In this document: positions 58,920 to 64,000 of the stretch, piece by piece
Layout of the letters: each line of letters starts with the position of its first letter
Position numbering within the stretch: position 1 is the stretch's first letter
Origin: Ziziphus jujuba
Taxonomy: Eukaryota; Streptophyta; Magnoliopsida; Rosales; Rhamnaceae
Reading direction: 5' to 3'
Length of the DNA: 64,000 nucleotides
NCBI RefSeq assembly: GCF_031755915.1
Contig: NC_083384.1
Coordinates: forward strand, 18,693,001 to 18,757,000
Notes under the pieces: generated by a model
What the model was told of the DNA's origin: nothing
Databases searched by the model: none
Seen by the model: the letters and a program-made list of their open reading frames with translations, nothing else
Program-made: the position numbers and the translations under genes

Positions 58920-59255
58920 AGTGTTAATATGAGATCTATTATTTCATAGAATGCCCCAATAATTAACTTCTTTTACAAGCAGCGCAAGGTTTTGATTGCT
59001 TTTTATGTAAGAATCATGCAAAAGCCGAGTCCAACTCACAATCAGTGTAAAGAATGTTGCAATATCCCTTATTTGTATATTTGAAACTCCAAAGTTGTAC
59101 TAATCGGAAATCATCAATATATATGATGAAAGATTTATATCATTTATAATCTCTTCCTCTGCTCTCTGCTCTCAAAGGACTTTAAATATGGTCTTTGAGG
59201 CGGCACTAGTTTATTATATTTCATACCTACTGATATGTGTGTGTATATATATATA
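58920..59255. other. Non-coding stretch after the TAF1-like fragment
   Basis: AT-rich, could hold the original 3' untranslated region of the TAF1-like gene (normal length after a stop). A (TA)n run lies at 59,240-59,264. No domain seen. Confidence 0.45.
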
Positions 59256-59264
59256 TATATATAT

Positions 59265-59473
59265 TAATGTTTTCAGTGGAGAAAGTGCAAAGAGCGACGT
59301 CATAAGTTTTGGGAATTGTCCTCCTGGCAGGAGGAAATTTAGAAGTCTATCGCTGAAAGTGGCTGCATTTAGCTTTTAGTTACAAACATCATCTTTCCAC
59401 TTTCAGCTTTTTAGTTGCGAAATTAGCTTGTAGCTAGAAGTTTTTCATTGCAAAAACTCTTTTTCTTGTAGTG
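59265..59473. mobile_element. Canonical CACTA transposon end
   Basis: The sequence ends CTCTTTTTCTTGTAGTG at 59,457-59,473, whose complement CACTACAAGAAAAAGAG is the classic plant CACTA terminus. Before it are short subterminal motifs such as TAGCTTTTAGTTACAAACATC, TTTTAGTTGCGAAATTAGC and TTGTAGCTAGAAG. No left terminus with the same repeat was found within the preceding ~1.5 kb, so this is a fragment or a short non-autonomous copy with a diverged left end. Confidence 0.7.
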
Positions 59474-61680
59474 ATTAAAACTTAGTATCGCAAGGTGCTT
59501 TATGTTGGTAAGAAAAGATGGGACATCCAAAGATTTTTCATATCTCAAGTGTGTACATGGTGCTCTCCAGATTGTAGCTACTCTGAGGGCTAAAAGCTAT
59601 TGGTCTAAACTTGTTATACTGTTAAGCCTAAGATTCGATCACAGCTTTGTGTTGGTTTATTTCCAGAATGATCAATAAGTTCAAGTGCGTGCATTTTGTT
59701 AGGTTTGGACACCAGCTCCTATCTCTTATAAAAAAAATTAAATAAATAAATAAAAAGTAAGAAGAAGAAGAAGAAGAGTTAGAAGAAATAGTGTAGATGT
59801 ATTTTGCTCTCCTCTTAACAGAAAAATGGTGGTGACTAGTCTAAGAATGGTTGTCTTTGGAAGTTTTCATAGCCTGGTTTTTGAAGGCTTGAAAAGCAGT
59901 AAGCCATTTTCGTTTTGCGTATCGAATAATGAGGTACTAACCTTTCTGAACCTAGCTTCTTTTTGCTACTTCCACTCTGACTTCGTTTCCCTTTACGATT
60001 AAATGAGGCAAACAGGATCTAGTTGAAGCAGCAAAGAGAAGTTTGTAAAGGTAAAACCCATTTTCATGATGTATCTTTAAAATTATATATATATATATAT
60101 ATATGACAATGAAAATCATTTATCTTGTTGAAGTTTTCTTCATCTCTCCATTTGACATTTTTGCTTTGATAATATATAAGAAAGCATCAAGGAGCAATAA
60201 TAAAGCATTAAATTAGCGAAACAAAAACGAAAAGTATGCAAGTATACAATTTCATATCACTGAAATTTTACATTTCCGAATCTTTGAGAATCAAAGTAAA
60301 AGAGGAGCCACCAATGTGGTCAGTGAGGGCCCCACGCAGTCTGTTTGATCACAGCCTTTATAGCCAAAAACATAAAATCATAACAACGCGGTGATATTGC
60401 TTTCTCTCCAGCTTGACAAGTACACTTACTAACCTGCTCTCATAAATTCATGAAATTCAAGCTCATTATTCTCTGGACATTATTCAAGCTAATCATTCTT
60501 CATCTGAAAATATTAGATATAAAAATAATTTCTATTTTAGCATATTTCATATATTGTCATCATCTTCTCCCTTTTTGGACATTCCGAGAAAGCCGTAGAA
60601 TTTCTTTTGATATATGCAAATTGAGGGTAATTCAACATTGCCACTGCTTTGTGTCCAAGTTTTCAAGGCTGATTGAAAAGCATTTGGTATGCGAATAATT
60701 CATTTTAAAGTACAAACTAAACAAACTGGCATTGTCTCCCTTAATTAATTCAAAACAGATCCTTGCATTGCAGCTGACTTCACTCTTTAAGTACCAGTAA
60801 TTACAAGTGTTCTTCCAAAACAATTTATCAAAACACAAGAATTTCCCCCTTCCGACGTATTTTATCAAACACGTGAAAGATAATAAACACTAAACATATG
60901 CGCCTAGAAAACATATAAAGCCATATTCATCCCCAAAAAAAAAAAAAAAAAAAAAAAAAAAAACATATAAAGCCATTTAAATATAATAAAAAAAATATAT
61001 ATATATATATATATATAGATATATGTTTAAGAGACTTTACTGAGCAAGATAACCAAATAATGATCAATAGATGTTAATCTACATGCCTACATATATTTCA
61101 TCCATATGTAATACACCATAAACAAAATTCAGGAATATTAGTTTTTGTTCTCTGCTTTAATTTTAGGCAGTGAATCAACAATAATTATATGGCATTTTGT
61201 ACCAAGAAACAAAAGAAAACCATTAATATTAATAATATGGAATTCATACTTGATATGCCCACATGCATGATCATGGTAGAAATTCTGTAAGTAGAAGACT
61301 GTTGCGGTGCCTGAAAAGCTCGTAGATTAAAAACAAAATACAAAGTCAATGGTCAGATATCAATATTCAAGTTGTCATTGTCTGATTAAAAAAAAGATTA
61401 TAAGAGAAGTAAACATAAATAACATAACAGTGATGCTAGCTAGCATATATACATTTTAAAAGTTAGAAATTTTTATGAAAACCTGAATTTTCTTTTCAAT
61501 TACCCTTTGTTTTTGTAGATTCAAGAGTAGATTAAATCAACAAAGGGTTGATTTCAGAATTTAGATTTGTGGAACTAATTAATTCTCATTAAGAGAAATA
61601 ATATGAATTTCGTTGGTTTTTTTTTTTTTTTTTTTAATATGAACCATTCAATAATATGTAAATATAATGATTTGTGTACG
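59474..61680. other. AT-rich intergenic DNA without a recognised gene
   Basis: Contains GAA repeats (59,761-59,780), (TA)n runs (60,090-60,105; 60,998-61,020) and a long poly-A (60,933-60,963) bounded on both sides by ACATATAAAGCCAT, a possible retroposed tail or target duplication. ORFs at 60,450-60,868 have no domain I can name. Confidence 0.5.
60919..60980. repeat. Poly-A flanked by a direct repeat
   Basis: AACATATAAAGCCAT occurs just before (60,909-60,923) and just after (60,962-60,976) the poly-A/CCCC run. A direct repeat around an A-run resembles the footprint of a retroposed sequence, but nothing else of an insert remains. Slippage could give the same picture. Confidence 0.5.
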
Positions 61681-62149
61681 TACCGATTCATTCGGAAGAG
61701 AGATATCTTGTCCCATAAGCTTGATTCTCTGGGAACGAATCTAAGGATGTGACTGATCCATCATATATATTATTTTGACATCCACTTGCTTGATCAGAAC
61801 ATTCACCACCAGTACCATCTACATTTGGTTCATCCGTCATAGATGAAGCGTTTCCAACACTTTTTTATGTCCAAATTGACACCTACACCTTCCATCAAAC
61901 ATATACTGAAAGAAGCCTGTAGGGTGTCCACGTTCCTACGATTGAAGCACCAATGAGGTCCAATCAGTTGTCCCAACACTCGCCCATCCAAACGCATGTC
62001 CCTGTTCCCCGTAGATCAATTTTATACAAGCATTCCATAACATCCCAGATTTCTGGAAACTTTCCCTGCCAGTTTGGGCAATTAGGAACAATCAGCTTTT
62101 CCAGATATTTCAACTTCCAAATGCTCTGCGGTAGACTTTTAAGTCTTTT

Positions 62150-62664
62150 TCAATCCTTCAAACTTAGGTGTTTGAGCTTTTTAATATTTTCAATTGATTC
62201 GGATAACTCTTCAATCCTCGTTCCCCCTAACAAAAGCTCATCCAAGCATTCCATACCGCCTGAAGAGATTTCTGGAAACTTTTCGAGGTTTGGGCATTCA
62301 CTAAGAGCCAGCCATTTCAGATATTTCAATTTCCCAATGCTTTCTGGTATACTTCTCAGTCTTTTGCAATCTGAGAAATATAATTCAACGGGAACTAATG
62401 ATGAGGTCTCTTCTTCTATAAATGTTGTATTATTTGTTGCAATATTTTCAGAATCTCTGCATTCTTCGAGATTGTCGCATCCTCTCAAATCTAGAATCTG
62501 AAGCTTGGGGTGATTTTGTAAATTTAAAGCAACTTGAACCAAACTTTTACAACCTCGGAGTGTTATAGTTTCAAGATTGATAGCCCCAGATAAATTTGGT
62601 ATTCCAGTAAGGTGCTCAGAATTACTAAGATCAATCTTCTTTAGCTTCTCGAGGTCAAGGAGCT
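62150..62664 (-). pseudogene. LRR exon of the TNL, first part
   Basis: Open frame of leucine-rich repeats in the family order: LEKLKKIDLSNSEHLTGIPN, ETITLRGCKSLVQV, KLQILDLRGCDNLEE, then VELYFSDCKRLRSIPESIGK and LDELLLGGTRIEELSES. Acceptor near 62,664 (CATGACAG/CTCCTTGACC on the minus strand). The frame ends at TGA 62,150, which a single base separates from the Cys codon TGC. Confidence 0.85.
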
Positions 62665-62954
62665 GTCATGTCAGTCACAAGCCAAAAAATAAAAAATAAA
62701 AAGAAAAGGATCAACTGAACTGCATGCGTCTACTATAATTAAAAATAACCATATAACATCTCATTATGTGTATAAAACCTATATATATATATATATATAT
62801 ACATGACGATTACTGTATTAAGCGATCATATGTACCTGGACTTCATTCCAAAGTTTTTCAAGTTTGTTCTCACGCATAATAAGTCCAACAAGATTCTTCG
62901 GACTAAAATTTGGCAGATATTTCAAAGGGCATGAATCCCAACGAAAATAGCTTA

Positions 62955-63903
62955 GCTATCAGAAATATCAAATAGACCTTCAGGAGCATATATATTATAT
63001 GTTTCTTGGAAGTGTCCATGGCCAAATTCCCCATCATATTGTGTGTCTCCTTCATATATTTTAGGATATCTTAGATGGCAAATGTTTGAGAATGCTGTAG
63101 GGCTCACTTGCACATTTTTTTTAGTACCACGATCAGACAGATTCAATAATATGCCTTGGATTGCATCAGTTCCCTGAAAAACAAACTATTGTTATACATA
63201 GAGATACAATATAAGAAAATCTCTTAAATATGTAGCATATTTATATACACAAGTCAATATACATTTGCACTTTATTTTTCTTCAATACATGGAGGAAATA
63301 TTTAGCAATCCATAACCTACTACGATTTCCAGGTATTTTGCTTTCATATTGTGTGTCTCCTTCATATATTTTAAGATATCTTAGATGGCACATATTTGAG
63401 AATGTTGTAGGGCTCACTTGTGCATTTTTTTTTAATACCACGATCAGACAGATTCGATAATATGCCTTGGATTGCATCAGTTCCCTGAAAACCAAACCAT
63501 TATTATACATAGAGATACAATATAAGAAAATCTCTTAAATATGTAGTATATTTATATACACAAGTCATTATACATTTGTACTTACTTTATTTTTCTTCAA
63601 TACATGGAAGACATCTTTAGTAGTCCACAACCTACTATGATTTCCATGTATTTTGCTTTCATATTGTGTGCCTCCTTCATATATTTTAAGATATCTTAGA
63701 CGGCACATATTTGAGAATGCTGTAGGGCTCACTTGCACATTTTTTTTAATACCACGATCAGACAGATTCAATAATATGCCTTGGATTGCATCAGTTCCCT
63801 GAAAAACAGACCATTGTTATACATAGAGGTACAATATAAGAAAATCTCTTAAATATGTAGCATATTATGTACACAAGTCAATATACATTTGCACTTACTT
63901 TAT
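62955..63903 (-). repeat. Tandem triplication of a TNL exon-intron unit
   Basis: Exon starts (acceptor CAG/GGAACTGATGC on the minus strand) are at 63,798, 63,484 and 63,173, steps of 314 and 311 bp. Each unit joins the linker exon (GTDAIQGI ... YEG.TQYE) directly to the end of the NB-ARC exon (SKI.GN.SRLW ... HVLKKNK), with an intron following. The joint TQY-ES is the duplication breakpoint. The first copy keeps a GTAAGT donor; the middle copy has lost it (AAAGTGCAAATG) and has an extra A in its poly-A, shifting the frame. The last copy runs on into the normal downstream sequence. Confidence 0.9.
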
Positions 63904-64000
63904 TTTTCTCCAATACATGGCATACATCATTAGCGGTCCACAACCTACTATGATTTCCAGGTATTTTGCTTTCATCACAAACAATTGCCTGACCCATTTC

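Larger units (their letters stand above)
61690..64000 (-). pseudogene. TIR-NBS-LRR (TNL) disease-resistance pseudogene, 3' part
   Basis: Minus-strand gene entering from the right edge. The end of the NB-ARC domain reads EMGQAIVCDESKIPG, then RLWTANDVCHVLEKNK (63,999-63,903). A spliced exon begins GTDAIQGILLNLSDRG and LRYLKIYEG, the NB-LRR linker typical of TNLs. Then come SCPLKYLPNFSPKNLVGLIM (62,930-62,870) and the LRR exon from about 62,662 to 61,970, with repeats such as LRGCDNLEE, SIPESIGKLKYLKWLALSEC, FPEISSGGMECLDEL and SLPQSIWKLKYLEKL. TNLs sense pathogen effectors and trigger cell death. A TGA at 62,150-62,152 stands where Cys is expected in LSLKDCKRLKSLP, a frameshift lies near 62,955, and the linker exon is triplicated. 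A small reading (MTDEPNVDGTGGECS..., 61,845-61,690) may be a final exon. The plus-strand 182-codon frame at 61,953-62,501 is the shadow of the LRRs. Confidence 0.85.

Noticed and set aside
59200..59215. CACTAGTTTATTA as left end of the 59,473 CACTA element
   Set aside because: Only the first five bases agree with the terminal repeat, expected by chance.
61953..62501. 182-codon plus-strand ORF
   Set aside because: It is the exact antisense of the TNL leucine-rich repeats, whose minus-strand reading has clear LRR motifs.
1..64000. tRNA, rRNA or other structural RNA genes
   Set aside because: No cloverleaf with conserved A/B boxes or rRNA core seen. The Met-tRNA-like strings at 23,646, 43,292 and 50,967 are retroelement primer sites.

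Overview
This window is plant nuclear DNA, almost certainly from a dicot. It carries a TIR-NBS-LRR resistance-gene fragment (a class missing from grasses), plant-type Ty1/copia and Ty3/gypsy retrotransposons with initiator-Met-tRNA primer sites, plant LINE and PIF/Harbinger remnants, and a fragment resembling plant TAF1. It is AT-rich and dominated by repeats. I see no intact single-copy gene, no tRNA or rRNA gene and no CRISPR array. The species cannot be named from the sequence alone.

Layout. 1-2,050: AT-rich intergenic DNA with a (GA)n tract and a G-box. 2,055-5,470: decayed PIF/Harbinger DNA transposon with a Myb/SANT-like accessory gene and a transposase, both on the minus strand. 5,500-8,640: low-complexity DNA, a direct repeat and a 293-bp tandem duplication. 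8,647-9,090: LINE ORF2 remnant. 9,090-22,511: about 23 tandem copies of a ~582-bp satellite, each with two CpG-rich hairpins (GGCGACGCTTTT / AAAAGCGTCGCC type). The satellite is broken at 22,512 by a Ty3/gypsy element (22,512-30,462, TSD TCTTA) that itself holds a 3.6-kb solo LTR (24,675-28,294). It resumes at 30,463 and flips orientation exactly at a hairpin near 30,771. It then continues to about 39,140 as a rearranged, mostly inverted array. That arm is broken by a second solo LTR (33,500-37,351), which carries an ~0.8-kb insert resembling a plant mitochondrial plasmid DNA polymerase gene.

39,311-42,950: two CACTA-type transposon ends, a LINE endonuclease fragment and a Tat-like Ty3/gypsy integrase remnant. 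42,955-57,869: a Ty1/copia element (TSD TAAAA) split in its gag gene by a 9.9-kb minus-strand chromodomain Ty3/gypsy element (43,981-53,877, TSD TTTGG). The two solo LTRs upstream belong to the same broad LTR family as that inner element. 57,870-59,473: a TAF1-like bromodomain fragment and a third CACTA end. 61,690-64,000: a minus-strand TNL pseudogene running off the window, with an exon tandemly triplicated.

How it fits together: this is layered repeat DNA, probably methylated heterochromatin. Nesting and target-site duplications give the order of events: satellite first, then the gypsy element in the left arm and solo LTR B in the right arm, then solo LTR A inside the gypsy element and the mitochondrial-like insert inside LTR B. 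Separately, copia came first and the chromodomain element second. Many stop codons and hairpin changes are C-to-T or G-to-A transitions, the pattern expected from deamination of methylated cytosine. The most unusual feature is the hairpin satellite with its orientation switch.
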